In this document: piece by piece, positions 37,533 to 46,504 of the stretch
Layout of the letters: every line of letters starts with the position of its first letter
Numbering within the stretch: the first letter of the stretch is position 1
Assembly: GCF_002097715.1 (NCBI RefSeq)
Contig: NZ_CP020737.1
Location: 3,038,001 to 3,102,000, forward strand
Reading direction: 5' to 3'
Source: Burkholderia ubonensis subsp. mesacidophila
GTDB taxonomy: Bacteria; Pseudomonadota; Gammaproteobacteria; Burkholderiales; Burkholderiaceae
Length of the DNA: 64,000 nt
Program-made: the position numbers and the translations under genes
The notes under the pieces: generated by a model
What the model was told of the DNA's origin: nothing
Seen by the model: the letters and a program-made list of their open reading frames with translations, nothing else
The model's database searches: none

Positions 37533-38969
37533 TCAGTAATGCTCGCCGACCCGGACGATCTTCAGCGTGTTGGTGCCGCCCGCCTGCCCCATCGGCTCGC
37601 CGACCGTCAGCACGACCATGTCGCCGCGCGCGACGAGCCCGCGCTGGACGATCAGCTCGATCGCCTGCTGGAGCGCCGCGTCGCGGTCGCTGTTGAAGTC
37701 GACGTGCAGCGGCGTGACGTTGCGGTACAGCGCCATCGTGCGCTCGCTGCCGACCCGCGGCGTCAGCGCGAAGATCGGCACGTGCGTGTAGTGGCGCGAC
37801 ATCCACAGCGCGGTCGCGCCCGATTCCGTCAGCGCGACGATCGCCTTCGCGCCCAGGTGGTACGCGGTAAACAGCGCGCCCATCGCAATCGACTGGTCGA
37901 TCCGCGTGAACGTGCGGTCGAGGAAATCCTTGTCCAGCTCGACGTGCTCGGACTTCTCGGCCTCGACGCAGACCGCCGCCATCGCCTCGATCGTCACGAC
38001 AGGATACTTGCCCGCGGCCGTCTCGGCCGACAGCATCACCGCGTCGGTGCCGTCGAGCACCGCGTTCGCGACGTCCGACACCTCGGCGCGGGTCGGCACC
38101 GGCGCGTGGATCATCGACTCCATCATCTGCGTCGCGGTGATCACGAGCTTGTTCGACTCGCGCGCCATCCGGATCATGCGCTTTTGCAGCGCCGGCACGG
38201 CCGCGTTGCCGACTTCGACGGCCAGGTCGCCGCGCGCGACCATGATGCCGTCGGACGCGTCGAGGATGCTCTGCAGCGCCGGAATCGCCTCCGCGCGCTC
38301 GATCTTCGCGATCATCTTCGGCTTGATGCCGTACGGCGCGCCCGCGATGTTCGCGAGCTGGCGCGCCATTTCCATGTCGGTCGCGTTCTTCGGGAACGAC
38401 ACCGCGACGAGGTCCGCGCCGAGCGACATCGCGGTGCGGATGTCCTCCATGTCCTTCGCGGTCAGCGCCGGCGCCGACAGCCCGCCGCCCTGCCGGTTGA
38501 TCCCCTTGTTGTTCGACAGCTCGCCGCCCACCTTGACGATCGTGTGGATCTCGTCGCCGAGCACGCGCTCGACGGTCAGCACGATCAGGCCGTCGTTCAG
38601 CAGCAGCACGTCGCCGGGCTTCAGGTCGCGCGGCAGCTCCTTGTAGTCGAGGCCGACCCGGTCGTCGTTGCCCAGCTCGCAGCCCGCATCGAGGACGAAC
38701 GGCTGGCCCGGCTCGAGCGTCGTCTTGCCGTTCTCGAACTTGCCGACGCGGATCTTCGGCCCCTGGAGGTCCGCCATGATCGCGATCTCGCGGCCGACCT
38801 TGCGGGCGGCCTCGCGCACCATCTCGGCGCGCTGGCGGTGATCATCGGCGGTGCCGTGCGAAAAATTGAGCCGCACGACGTCGAGGCCCGCCTGCATCAT
38901 CTGCAGCAGTGTCTCCGGCGAACTGGAAGCCGGGCCGATCGTGGCGACTATCTTGGTGGCGCGCTGCAT
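37533..38969 (-). CDS. pyk: Pyruvate kinase
   Basis: Glycolytic enzyme of 478 aa converting phosphoenolpyruvate and ADP to pyruvate and ATP. Motifs: TKIVATIGPAS at the N-terminus, RLNFSHGT, the active-site region MIAKIERAEA, MVARGDLAVE and ATQMMESM. The ATG at 38969 has GAGGAGT about 7 nt upstream. The reading frame remains open for a long way upstream through the pgk gene and spacer; that part is not pyk. It lies 284 nt downstream of pgk. Confidence 0.95.
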   Translation of the reverse strand: MQRATKIVATIGPASSSPETLLQMMQAGLDVVRLNFSHGTADDHRQRAEMVREAARKVGREIAIMADLQGPKIRVGKFENGKTTLEPGQPFVLDAGCELGNDDRVGLDYKELPRDLKPGDVLLLNDGLIVLTVERVLGDEIHTIVKVGGELSNNKGINRQGGGLSAPALTAKDMEDIRTAMSLGADLVAVSFPKNATDMEMARQLANIAGAPYGIKPKMIAKIERAEAIPALQSILDASDGIMVARGDLAVEVGNAAVPALQKRMIRMARESNKLVITATQMMESMIHAPVPTRAEVSDVANAVLDGTDAVMLSAETAAGKYPVVTIEAMAAVCVEAEKSEHVELDKDFLDRTFTRIDQSIAMGALFTAYHLGAKAIVALTESGATALWMSRHYTHVPIFALTPRVGSERTMALYRNVTPLHVDFNSDRDAALQQAIELIVQRGLVARGDMVVLTVGEPMGQAGGTNTLKIVRVGEHY

Positions 38970-39253
38970 GAAACTCCTCATCTGGATCAAGGTGGATGCG
39001 CTGGGTGAAACGCTGCGAGAGCCGGACGCGGCAGGCCCAGCGGCCGCCGCTCCGGGGGGCGCGCCGGTGCTTGCGCCCGGCATCGCTTTGTTCTGAATCT
39101 CGTGGTGCTGCATGGCCGCGTCGCCGGCGGCCGCCGGTGCGCGCGGGGCGGTGTTCGCCCGCGCGGGCGCGCGTTTGCGCTTGCCCGCGCCGGCCGTCGG
39201 CTCCGCCTTCGCGGAGCGCGCGGCCTTCGTCACCCCTGCGCGCGCCGCCACGC
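38970..39253 (-). other. Spacer between pgk and pyk with open basic reading frame
   Basis: No recognisable gene. On the minus strand the pyk frame is open right through and would encode an Ala/Lys/Arg/Pro-rich stretch (KAARSAKAEP, GKRKRAPAR) ahead of the real pyk start. This looks like GC-rich non-coding sequence, although a small histone-like tail cannot be excluded. Confidence 0.4.
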
Positions 39254-40450
39254 TCAGGCCGCCCGCGTTTCGAGCACTTCCACCGCCGGCAGCTTCTTCC
39301 CTTCGAGGAACTCGAGGAAGGCGCCGCCGCCCGTCGAGATGTAGCTGACCTGGTCGTGGATGCCGTACTTCGCGATGGCCGCGAGCGTGTCGCCGCCGCC
39401 CGCGATCGAGAACGCGGACGATTTGGCGATCGCGTCGGCGAGCGTCTTGGTGCCGTTGCCGAACTGGTCGAATTCGAACACGCCGACCGGGCCGTTCCAG
39501 ACGATCGTGCCGGCCTTCTCGAGCTGGCTCGCGAGCGCCTTGGCGGTCTCCGGCCCGATGTCGAGGATCATGTCGTCCGCTTCGATGTCGGCGACCTTCT
39601 TCACGGTCGCGGCGGCGGTCGGCGCGAATTCCTTCGCGGTGACGACGTCGGTCGGGATCGGCACCGACGCGCCGCGCTTGCGCGCTTCGTCGATGATCGC
39701 CTTCGCCTCGTCGACGAGGTCGGCTTCCGCGAGCGACTTGCCGATCGACAGGCCGGCCGCGAGCATGAACGTGTTCGCGATGCCGCCGCCGACGATCAGC
39801 TGGTCGACCTTCTCCGCGAGCGATTTGAGGATCGTCAGCTTGGTCGACACCTTCGAGCCCGCAACGATCGCCACCAGCGGGCGCGCCGGGTTGCCGAGCG
39901 CCTTGCCGAGCGCGTCGAGCTCGGCCGCGAGCAGCGGGCCCGCGCAAGCGACCGGCGCGTACTTCGCGATGCCGTGCGTCGTCGCCTCGGCGCGGTGCGC
40001 GGTGCCGAACGCGTCGTTCACGTACACGTCGCAGAGCTTCGCCATCTTCTGCGCGAGCTCGTCCGAGTTCTTCTTCTCGCCCTTGTTCACGCGGCAGTTC
40101 TCGAGCAGCACGACCTGGCCCGGCGCGACGTTCACGCCGTTCTCGACCCAGTTCGCGACGAGCGGCACGTCGCGGCCGAGCAGTTCGGCGAGACGCTTCG
40201 CGACCGGCGCGAGCGAGTCTTCCGGCTTGAACTCGCCTTCGGTCGGGCGGCCGAGGTGGGACGTGACCATCACCGCCGCGCCCGCGTCGAGTGCAGCTTG
40301 GATGGCCGGCACCGACGCGCGCACGCGGGTGTCTTCGGTGATGTTGCCGTGGTCGTCCTGCGGGACGTTCAGGTCGGCGCGGATGAACACGCGTTTGCCG
40401 GCGAGCTGGCCGGCGGCGATCAGGTCGGTAAGACGCTTGACTTGGCTCAT
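39254..40450 (-). CDS. pgk: Phosphoglycerate kinase
   Basis: Glycolytic kinase of 398 aa, interconverting 1,3-bisphosphoglycerate and 3-phosphoglycerate with ADP/ATP. Typical motifs are [20 protein letters not shown], the hinge region [12 protein letters not shown] ([13 protein letters not shown]), GPVGVFEF and the C-terminal nucleotide region GGDTLAA and [16 protein letters not shown] 40450 is chosen over an upstream TTG; neither has a strong ribosome binding site. First gene of the pgk-pyk pair, with fbaA following after a terminator. Confidence 0.95.
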   Translation of the reverse strand: MSQVKRLTDLIAAGQLAGKRVFIRADLNVPQDDHGNITEDTRVRASVPAIQAALDAGAAVMVTSHLGRPTEGEFKPEDSLAPVAKRLAELLGRDVPLVANWVENGVNVAPGQVVLLENCRVNKGEKKNSDELAQKMAKLCDVYVNDAFGTAHRAEATTHGIAKYAPVACAGPLLAAELDALGKALGNPARPLVAIVAGSKVSTKLTILKSLAEKVDQLIVGGGIANTFMLAAGLSIGKSLAEADLVDEAKAIIDEARKRGASVPIPTDVVTAKEFAPTAAATVKKVADIEADDMILDIGPETAKALASQLEKAGTIVWNGPVGVFEFDQFGNGTKTLADAIAKSSAFSIAGGGDTLAAIAKYGIHDQVSYISTGGGAFLEFLEGKKLPAVEVLETRAA

Positions 40451-40685
40451 GTTGGACAAATTGAAGTAGTGGATGGGGAAAGGAGGTCTTACGCAACACG
40501 TGCGCGGGCTGCCGCTGGGGGCGCCGGATGCGGCCGTGGCTGGCGGATCCGCATGACGCGCACGGGTAATGAATCTGGAACGGGCATTCTAGCCGATCCG
40601 TTCGGACGGCTGCCCGCGTGGCGGCGAATTCCGCCTATTTGGGACAACCCGGAATGTTGCGATGCAACAAAGCGATGCCTGCGCA

Positions 40686-41009
40686 TCAGGCGATCAGCCG
40701 CAGGCCGGTGAACACGAGCATCCCGACGACGATCGTGCCGAGCATGCTGCGCCGCCACAGGTACCAGCCGAAGCCGGCGAGCGCCGCATAGAACTGATGA
40801 TTGGCGAGTGCGAACGACAGCCCGGCCGGGGTTTCGAGCACGTCGGGCAGCACGACGGCCGCGAGCGCCGCCGCGGGCGCGTAGCGCAGCGCGCGCTGTA
40901 CGCGCTCGGGCAGCACCGAGCGTTCGCCGCCGATCAGGAACATGGCGCGGGTGACGGCCGTGACGAGCGTCATCCCGACGATGACGATCCAGATTTCCGC
41001 GGCGCTCAT
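40686..41009 (-). CDS. azlD: AzlD-family small branched-chain amino acid exporter subunit
   Basis: A small integral membrane protein of 107 aa with about four hydrophobic segments (WIVIVGMTLVTAVTRAMFL at the N-terminus). It pairs with AzlC: its ATG overlaps the AzlC stop by 4 bp (ATGA at 41006-41009). AzlC/AzlD pairs export branched-chain amino acids or their analogues (the LIV-E/BrnFE type). Adjacency to the divergent ilvE transaminase gene supports a link to branched-chain amino acid balance. Confidence 0.88.
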   Translation of the reverse strand: MSAAEIWIVIVGMTLVTAVTRAMFLIGGERSVLPERVQRALRYAPAAALAAVVLPDVLETPAGLSFALANHQFYAALAGFGWYLWRRSMLGTIVVGMLVFTGLRLIA

Positions 41010-41761
41010 TCGACCTCCTCCTGCGGCACCGTCCGGGTGCGGATGCGGCGCCAGTCGGCCCGTTCGACGAAGAAATCGGCGGTGCAGCCGGCTGCGAGCG
41101 CGGCGAGCACCGCGAGCGGCAGCGCGAGCCGGTACGGCAAGTCGAACGCGACCAGCGACACGATGCCGGCGACCGCGACGGCCGCGAGCGTCGAGCGGTT
41201 CGCGACCGCCGACACCATGATCGGGATCAGTGCGAGCGTGCCGGCGAGCTCGAGCCCCCAGCTCGCGGGAAAGAAGCTCGCGAGCAGGATCCCGGCGAGC
41301 GACGACACCTGCCACGACAGCCAGCTCGACAGCGCCATCCCCCAGAAATACGCCTCCTTGCCCGGCACGTGGCCGTTCGCGAAGCCCTGTTTCTGGAACA
41401 GCAGATAGATCACGTCGCCGTTGAAATAGCCGATCGCGAGGCGCCGCCACAGCGGCAGGTAGGAGAAGTGGGGCGCGAGCCCGGCGCTGAAGATCACGAA
41501 GCGCGTGTTGACCATCGCGGCGGTGAGCAGCACGGTCCAGATCGGCAGCTTCGCGGCGAGGAGCGGCAGCACCGCGAGCTGCGACGAGCCGGCGTAGACG
41601 AGCAGCGACATCGCGCTCGCCTGCCCGATCGTCATCACCGACTTGCTCATCGCGATGCCGGTGACGAGCCCCCAGGACAGGATCGCCATCAGCGTGGGTG
41701 AATAGTCGCGTGCGCCCTGGATCAGCGCGAGGCGGTCGGTGGCGGACAATCGAGCGAGCAT
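41006..41761 (-). CDS. azlC: AzlC-family branched-chain amino acid exporter large subunit
   Basis: Inner-membrane protein of 251 aa with seven to eight hydrophobic segments. The family features are the GARDYSPTLMAILSWGLVTG start and the SLLVYAGSSQLAVLPLLAAKLP region. Together with the overlapping AzlD gene it forms a two-component exporter for leucine, isoleucine or valine. It is divergent from ilvE with a 194-bp region between. Substrate is inferred from the family and neighbour. Confidence 0.9.
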   Translation of the reverse strand: MLARLSATDRLALIQGARDYSPTLMAILSWGLVTGIAMSKSVMTIGQASAMSLLVYAGSSQLAVLPLLAAKLPIWTVLLTAAMVNTRFVIFSAGLAPHFSYLPLWRRLAIGYFNGDVIYLLFQKQGFANGHVPGKEAYFWGMALSSWLSWQVSSLAGILLASFFPASWGLELAGTLALIPIMVSAVANRSTLAAVAVAGIVSLVAFDLPYRLALPLAVLAALAAGCTADFFVERADWRRIRTRTVPQEEVE

Positions 41762-41888
41762 GGGGAGGCGCCGCGGCGGACGGTTTGTCGGGGCGGCGGC
41801 GTCTCCTGCCGGTGTGGCCCGTCATGGTTGGAATCGGTACCGGGCGATTATAGCCCCGCCCCCGCGCCGGCCGACCGGGTTGACGCCA

Positions 41889-41912
41889 AAAGACGCTAAA
41901 ATAAGCGTCTTT
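41889..41912. promoter_or_regulatory. Perfect 9-bp inverted repeat between azlC and ilvE
   Basis: AAAGACGCT (41889-41897) and AGCGTCTTT (41904-41912) flank AAAATA. It sits 44 bp before the ilvE start, in the divergent promoter region. It could be an operator for a regulator of branched-chain amino acid genes or a leader hairpin for ilvE. Confidence 0.5.
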
Positions 41913-41955
41913 CCGGCTCAACGCTGCACACAACCGCACCCGACAGGAGAATCCT

Positions 41956-42879
41956 ATGTCAATGGCCGACCGCGACGGCAAGATCTGGATGGACGGCAAG
42001 CTGATCGACTGGCGCGACGCCAAGATCCACGTGCTGACCCACACGCTGCATTACGGCATGGGTGTCTTCGAAGGCGTGCGCGCGTACAAGACGGCCGACG
42101 GCAGCACCGCGATCTTCCGCCTGCACGAGCACACGAAGCGCCTGCTGAATTCCGCGAAGATCTTCCAGATGGACGTGCCGTTCGACCAGGAAACCCTCGA
42201 AGGCGCGCAGCGCGAGGTCGTGCGCGAGAACAAGCTCGAGTCGTGCTACCTGCGCCCGATCATCTGGGTCGGCTCGGAAAAGCTCGGCGTGTCCGCGAAG
42301 GGCAACACGATCCACGTCGCGATCGCCGCATGGCCGTGGGGCGCGTACCTCGGCGAGGAAGGCCTCGCGAAGGGCATCCGCGTGAAGACGTCGTCGTTCA
42401 CCCGCCACCACGTCAACGTGTCGATGGTGCGCGCGAAGGCGTCGGGCTGGTACGTGAACTCGATCCTCGCGAACCAGGAAGCGACCGCCGACGGCTACGA
42501 CGAGGCGCTGCTGCTCGACGTCGACGGCTACGTGTCGGAAGGCTCGGGCGAGAACTTCTTCCTCGTGAACCGCGGCAAGCTGTTCACGCCGGACCTGTCG
42601 TCGTGCCTCGACGGCATCACGCGCGACACGATCATCACGCTCGCAAAGGATGCCGGCATCGAGGTGATCGAGAAGCGCATCACGCGCGACGAGGTCTACA
42701 CGGCCGACGAAGCGTTCTTCACCGGTACCGCCGCCGAAGTCACGCCGATCCGCGAGCTGGACAACCGCACGATCGGCAGCGGCGCGCGCGGTCCGATCAC
42801 GGAAAAGCTGCAATCGGCATTTTTCGATATCGTGTCGGGCAAGAACGCGAAGTACGCGCACTGGCTGACGAAGATCTGA
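41956..42879 (+). CDS. ilvE: Branched-chain amino acid aminotransferase
   Basis: PLP-dependent class IV transaminase, 307 aa, catalysing the last step of valine, leucine and isoleucine synthesis and the first of their breakdown. The N-terminus MDGKLIDWRDAKIHVLTHTLHYG, GVFEGVRAY, the lysine-containing VRAKASGWYVNS region and the PLP phosphate region EGSGENFF are typical. The ribosome binding site AGGAGA precedes the ATG at 41956. The azlCD exporter genes are divergent. Confidence 0.95.
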   Translation: MSMADRDGKIWMDGKLIDWRDAKIHVLTHTLHYGMGVFEGVRAYKTADGSTAIFRLHEHTKRLLNSAKIFQMDVPFDQETLEGAQREVVRENKLESCYLRPIIWVGSEKLGVSAKGNTIHVAIAAWPWGAYLGEEGLAKGIRVKTSSFTRHHVNVSMVRAKASGWYVNSILANQEATADGYDEALLLDVDGYVSEGSGENFFLVNRGKLFTPDLSSCLDGITRDTIITLAKDAGIEVIEKRITRDEVYTADEAFFTGTAAEVTPIRELDNRTIGSGARGPITEKLQSAFFDIVSGKNAKYAHWLTKI

Positions 42880-42930
42880 GCGCGCGTGCCGCGCGAATGC
42901 CCCACAAAAGAGTGAACAAGAGAAAGACTC

Positions 42931-43125
42931 ATGAGTGAAATCAAGGAAATGCCGCTGGTCGAGCTGACGGCCAAGGATCTTCCCGCCTACTGCCCGAACC
43001 CGGCGATGGCCCGCTGGAGCGCGCACCCGCGCGTCTTCATCGACGTCTCGCACGGCGAGACGCGCTGCCCGTATTGCGGTACGCGCTACAAGCTGCGCGA
43101 CGGCGAGGTCGTCAAGGGCCACTGA
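42931..43125 (+). CDS. Small zinc-finger protein (CHCC type)
   Basis: A 64-aa protein with a putative zinc site made of Cys and His residues: C23, H34, C50 and C53 (CPYCG). The sequence pattern matches the small zinc-finger domain family related to the mitochondrial complex I NDUFS6 subunit. It lies 51 nt downstream of ilvE and upstream of waaF, as commonly seen in Burkholderia and relatives. Function in these bacteria is not established. Confidence 0.85.
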   Translation: MSEIKEMPLVELTAKDLPAYCPNPAMARWSAHPRVFIDVSHGETRCPYCGTRYKLRDGEVVKGH

Positions 43126-43142
43126 GCCCGGACGACTCGCAC

Positions 43143-43178
43143 GGCGGCGCGACCGGATGCCCGGCGCGCCGCCCTTTC
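43143..43178 (+). terminator. Hairpin after the zinc-finger gene
   Basis: GGCGGCGCG (43143-43151) pairs perfectly with CGCGCCGCC (43165-43173), followed by CTTTCCC. It could terminate or attenuate the ilvE-zinc finger transcript before waaF. The T-run is weak. Confidence 0.4.
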
Positions 43179-43246
43179 CCATTCTGGCAACCCGAACGCG
43201 GCGCCCAGGCGCCGTGTTTCATTACGACATCGGAAATCGACCTGAT

Positions 43247-44287
43247 ATGCGTCGAGCGCTGGTTATCGCACCGAACTGGATCGGTGACGCATTGATGGCG
43301 CAGCCGCTCTTTGCGCTGCTGAAGAAACTCCATCCCCGCATCGCGATCGATGCCGTCGCGCCCACCTGGGTCGCGCCGGTGCTCGAGCGCATGCCGGAGA
43401 TCCACGATGTCTACGCGACCGATCTCGCGCACGGCAAGCTGCAGCTGCTGCGCCGCTGGCAGCTCGCGAGCGACCTGCGCGACAACGGCTACGACGCGGC
43501 GTACGTGCTGCCGAACTCGCTGAAGTCCGCGGTGATCCCGTGGCTCGCGAACATCCCGCTGCGGATCGGCTATACGGGCGAGCACCGCTACGGGCTATTG
43601 AACGTGCGGCACGCAAACCCGAACAAGGCGCACGGCGAGCGGCCGCCGATGACGGGCCACTACGCGGCGCTCGCGTACGCGCCGGGCGCGAAGCTGCCCG
43701 AGTCGATGAAAACCCTGCCGCCGCCGCGCCTCGAAGCCGACCTGAATGAAACGGCGCGCGTGTCCGCACGTTTCAATCTCGATACACGGATGCCGCTCGT
43801 CGTGTTCTGCCCCGGCGCGGAATACGGCCCGGCCAAGCGCTGGCCGCCCGAGCACTTCGCATCGCTTGCGAAGATCGTCCACCAGTCGTTCCCGTACACG
43901 CAGATCATCGCGCTCGGCTCGCAGAAGGACGCCGCGGCCGCGCAGGCGATCGCCGAGCACGCGCCGCACGTGCGCAACCTGTGCGGGCAGACGTCGCTGT
44001 CCGAGGCGTGCGCGCTGATCGCCCGCGCGAACGCGGTCGTCACCAACGATTCCGGGCTGATGCACGTCGCCGCGGCGCTGCGCCGGCCGCTCGTCGCGCT
44101 GTACGGCTCGACGGACCCGCGTCATACCCCTCCGCTGTCCGAGCTGGCGAAGGTACAATGGTTGCATCTCGAATGCAGTCCCTGCTTCGAGCGCGAGTGC
44201 CCGCTCGGCCACCTGAAGTGCCTGCGCGAACTCGGCCCGGAACAGGTATTCGGCGATCTGCGCGGCATGCTCGTCGGGCAACGCTGA
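43247..44287 (+). CDS. waaF: ADP-heptose:LPS heptosyltransferase II
   Basis: Glycosyltransferase family 9 enzyme, 346 aa, adding the second L-glycero-D-manno-heptose to the lipopolysaccharide inner core at the cytoplasmic face of the inner membrane. The N-terminus RALVIAPNWIGDALMAQPL, the sugar-nucleotide region FCPGAEYGPAKRWP and the TNDSGLMHVAAAL motif are all typical of WaaF. The start at 43247 gives the standard N-terminus; an upstream in-frame ATG at 43157 would add 30 atypical residues. Confidence 0.94.
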   Translation: MRRALVIAPNWIGDALMAQPLFALLKKLHPRIAIDAVAPTWVAPVLERMPEIHDVYATDLAHGKLQLLRRWQLASDLRDNGYDAAYVLPNSLKSAVIPWLANIPLRIGYTGEHRYGLLNVRHANPNKAHGERPPMTGHYAALAYAPGAKLPESMKTLPPPRLEADLNETARVSARFNLDTRMPLVVFCPGAEYGPAKRWPPEHFASLAKIVHQSFPYTQIIALGSQKDAAAAQAIAEHAPHVRNLCGQTSLSEACALIARANAVVTNDSGLMHVAAALRRPLVALYGSTDPRHTPPLSELAKVQWLHLECSPCFERECPLGHLKCLRELGPEQVFGDLRGMLVGQR

Positions 44288-44401
44288 CCTTCACCGGCAG
44301 CGTCGCGAGGCGCGCGCCGGGCAATCCGATTCACCGGTGTGCGGCGGCCTTCTGGCCGCCGTGCTGAATACGGCGCGCGATGCGCGCGAGAGAACAACCC
44401 G

Positions 44402-44848
44402 ATGCCACGTTTTGCCCGCCTCTTCGAAGCCGCCGCCGATACGCTCAACGCCTACTACCAAGCCATCGCCGATGCCAACCTCGACGCGCTGATGGCCCTG
44501 TGGATCGACGAGGATTTCGCCAGCTGCATCTGGGCGGACGGCGCGCATCTGCACGGCCTCGACCAGATTCGCAGCGGCCTCGGCGCCCGGCTGTCCACCC
44601 AGCCGGTGACGATCGAGCCGCTCGACATCCGTGTGTACGACAGCCTCGGCACCGTCGTCTACACGATCGCCGAAGCGCATCAGCAGGCCGATCTCGCTGC
44701 CGAGCCCGACATGGTGTTCGCGACCTACGTGATGATTCACGAGCGCGGCGAATGGCGCATCGCGCACATCCATGCGAGCCCGATTCCCGAACAGGCGGCC
44801 GGGCAGTTCGCCGCCAAGATCCGCCACGGGCAAGGCCCGCTGCATTGA
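44402..44848 (+). CDS. SnoaL/NTF2-like protein
   Basis: A 148-aa single-domain protein with the NTF2/SnoaL cone fold pattern: an N-terminal helix (AADTLNAYYQAIADANLDALMALW), then strand-rich sequence (EDFASCIWADGAHLHG) and a C-terminal WRIAHIHASP. Family members range from ketosteroid isomerases to scaffolds, so function cannot be given. It sits between waaF and the YheT-like hydrolase gene, 26 nt before the latter, in the same orientation. Confidence 0.8.
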   Translation: MPRFARLFEAAADTLNAYYQAIADANLDALMALWIDEDFASCIWADGAHLHGLDQIRSGLGARLSTQPVTIEPLDIRVYDSLGTVVYTIAEAHQQADLAAEPDMVFATYVMIHERGEWRIAHIHASPIPEQAAGQFAAKIRHGQGPLH

Positions 44849-44874
44849 CGAATTGACGAAGACGCGGGGCGATC

Positions 44875-45909
44875 ATGAGTACGGCTTCTCCGCCCACATC
44901 GCTAGACGGGGGCAACACCCCGGATGACGACACACTGCGCTATCGCGCACCACGCTGGCTGCCGAACAGCCATGCGCAAACCATCGTGCCGGCGCTGTTC
45001 GCGCGACGACCGGCCATCGCCTACCGGCGGGAGCGATGGGAAACCCCCGATCACGACTTCATCGATCTCGACTGGATCGCCCATCTCGACAGCGCGGCGC
45101 CGCCGCCCGACGCGCCGCTGTTCGTGCTGTTCCACGGCCTCGAAGGCAGTTCCGGCTCGCACTACGCGCTTGCGCTGATGGCCGCCGCGCGCGCGAAGGG
45201 CTGGCACGGCGTCGTTCCGCACTTTCGCAGCTGCAGCGGCGAGATGAACCGCCGGCCGCGCTTCTACCACCTCGCGGACAGCGCCGAGGTCGACTGGATC
45301 CTCAAGCGCCTCGCCGCGCGGCATCGCGGGCCGCTCGTCGTGGCCGGCGTGTCGCTCGGCGGCAACGTGCTGCTGCGCTGGCTCGGCGAGCACCGCAGCG
45401 ACACGTCGATCGTGCGCGCCGCCGCCGCGATCTCGACGCCGCTCGACGTGCATGCGGGCGGCCGTGCGCTGTCGCAGGGTTTCGCGATGCTCTACACGCG
45501 CAGCTTCCTGAAGACGCTCAAGCGCAAGGCGCTCGTCAAGCTCGAGCAGTTTCCGGGCCTGTTCGACCGCGAAGCGATGCTGAATGCCGTGACGATGCAC
45601 GACTTCGACGACGTCGTCACCGCGCCGCTGCACGGCTTCGCCGACGCGAACGACTACTGGACGCAGGCGACCACCCGCCCGCTCCTGCCGGCGATCGACG
45701 TGCCGACGCTGATCCTCAACGCCCGCAACGACCCGTTCCTGCCCGCGTCGGCGCTGCCCGGCCCGGCGGACGTATCGCCCGCCGTCGAGCTCGACCAGCC
45801 CGCGGACGGCGGCCATGCGGGATTCATGACCGGGCCGTTCCCCGGCCGGCTCGACTGGCTGTCGGCGCGGGTGTTCGGCTACTGCTCCAAATTCGTCGAC
45901 CATGGATGA
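44875..45909 (+). CDS. YheT-family alpha/beta hydrolase
   Basis: Alpha/beta-fold hydrolase of 344 aa, related to E. coli YheT and yeast/animal ABHD1/3 proteins. The N-terminal WLPNSHAQTIVPALF motif and the oxyanion region HGLEGSSGSHY are family-specific; the nucleophile Ser is in GVSLGGNVLLRWLGE and the catalytic His in GGHAGF near the C-terminus. Likely an esterase or lipase in the cytoplasm; the natural substrate is unknown. The 3' end overlaps the next gene by 8 bp. Confidence 0.9.
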   Translation: MSTASPPTSLDGGNTPDDDTLRYRAPRWLPNSHAQTIVPALFARRPAIAYRRERWETPDHDFIDLDWIAHLDSAAPPPDAPLFVLFHGLEGSSGSHYALALMAAARAKGWHGVVPHFRSCSGEMNRRPRFYHLADSAEVDWILKRLAARHRGPLVVAGVSLGGNVLLRWLGEHRSDTSIVRAAAAISTPLDVHAGGRALSQGFAMLYTRSFLKTLKRKALVKLEQFPGLFDREAMLNAVTMHDFDDVVTAPLHGFADANDYWTQATTRPLLPAIDVPTLILNARNDPFLPASALPGPADVSPAVELDQPADGGHAGFMTGPFPGRLDWLSARVFGYCSKFVDHG

Positions 45910-46489
45910 CATCGTCAAGCAGGCGCTCGCCAAGTGGCCGGACGTGCCGCACTGCACCGGCTGGCTGCTGCTCGACCGGCGCGGCGACTGGCGCCTGCGC
46001 GACGACGCCGCGCAGGCGGCCGGCGAGCTTGGCGCGCCGCTCCGTCACGCGGCGCTGGTCGCGTTCATCGCGCGCAACTACGAAGCCGACGAGCACGGCC
46101 AGTGGTTCTTCCAGAACGGGCCGCAGCGCGTGTACGTCGAGCTCGCGTATACCCCGTGGATCGTGCGGCTCGCCGAACAGGACGGGCGGCTCACGCTCAC
46201 CGACCAGGCCGGCCGGCCGTTCGAGCCGCGGGAAGCGTGGCTCGACGACGCGGGCGGCGTGCTGTTTCGCGACGCCGGCACCCCGCCGCGCGTCGCCGCG
46301 CTGCACGACCACGATCTCGGGCTGTTCGCCGACCACGCGGATCTCGACGCGACGCCGCCCGTGGTGCGCTGGCAAGCCGACCGCGCGCTGCCGCTCGGCG
46401 AGATCGCGCGCGCCGACGTGTCGGCGCGCTTCGGCTTCGTCGCGAGCCCGGCCGAACGGGCGCGCGCCGCGCCGCCCGGCGAACACTGA
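45902..46489 (+). CDS. Conserved uncharacterised protein (probably DUF2946)
   Basis: A 195-aa cytoplasmic protein beginning MDDIVKQALAKWPDVPHCTGWLLLD, followed by GQWFFQNGPQRVYVELAYTPW. I recognise this as a small family restricted mainly to Burkholderia and relatives, which I believe is DUF2946; the number is from memory. No catalytic motif is evident. Its ATG lies within the end of the YheT-like hydrolase gene (8-bp overlap), so the two are probably co-translated. Confidence 0.7.
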   Translation: MDDIVKQALAKWPDVPHCTGWLLLDRRGDWRLRDDAAQAAGELGAPLRHAALVAFIARNYEADEHGQWFFQNGPQRVYVELAYTPWIVRLAEQDGRLTLTDQAGRPFEPREAWLDDAGGVLFRDAGTPPRVAALHDHDLGLFADHADLDATPPVVRWQADRALPLGEIARADVSARFGFVASPAERARAAPPGEH

Positions 46490-46504
46490 CGCCGCCGCGA
46501 CCGG

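Noticed and set aside
37420..40499. Large minus-strand frame of about 988 codons covering pgk and pyk regions
   Set aside because: Only the part from 38969 to 37533 is pyruvate kinase; the rest is out of frame with pgk and is chance open sequence.
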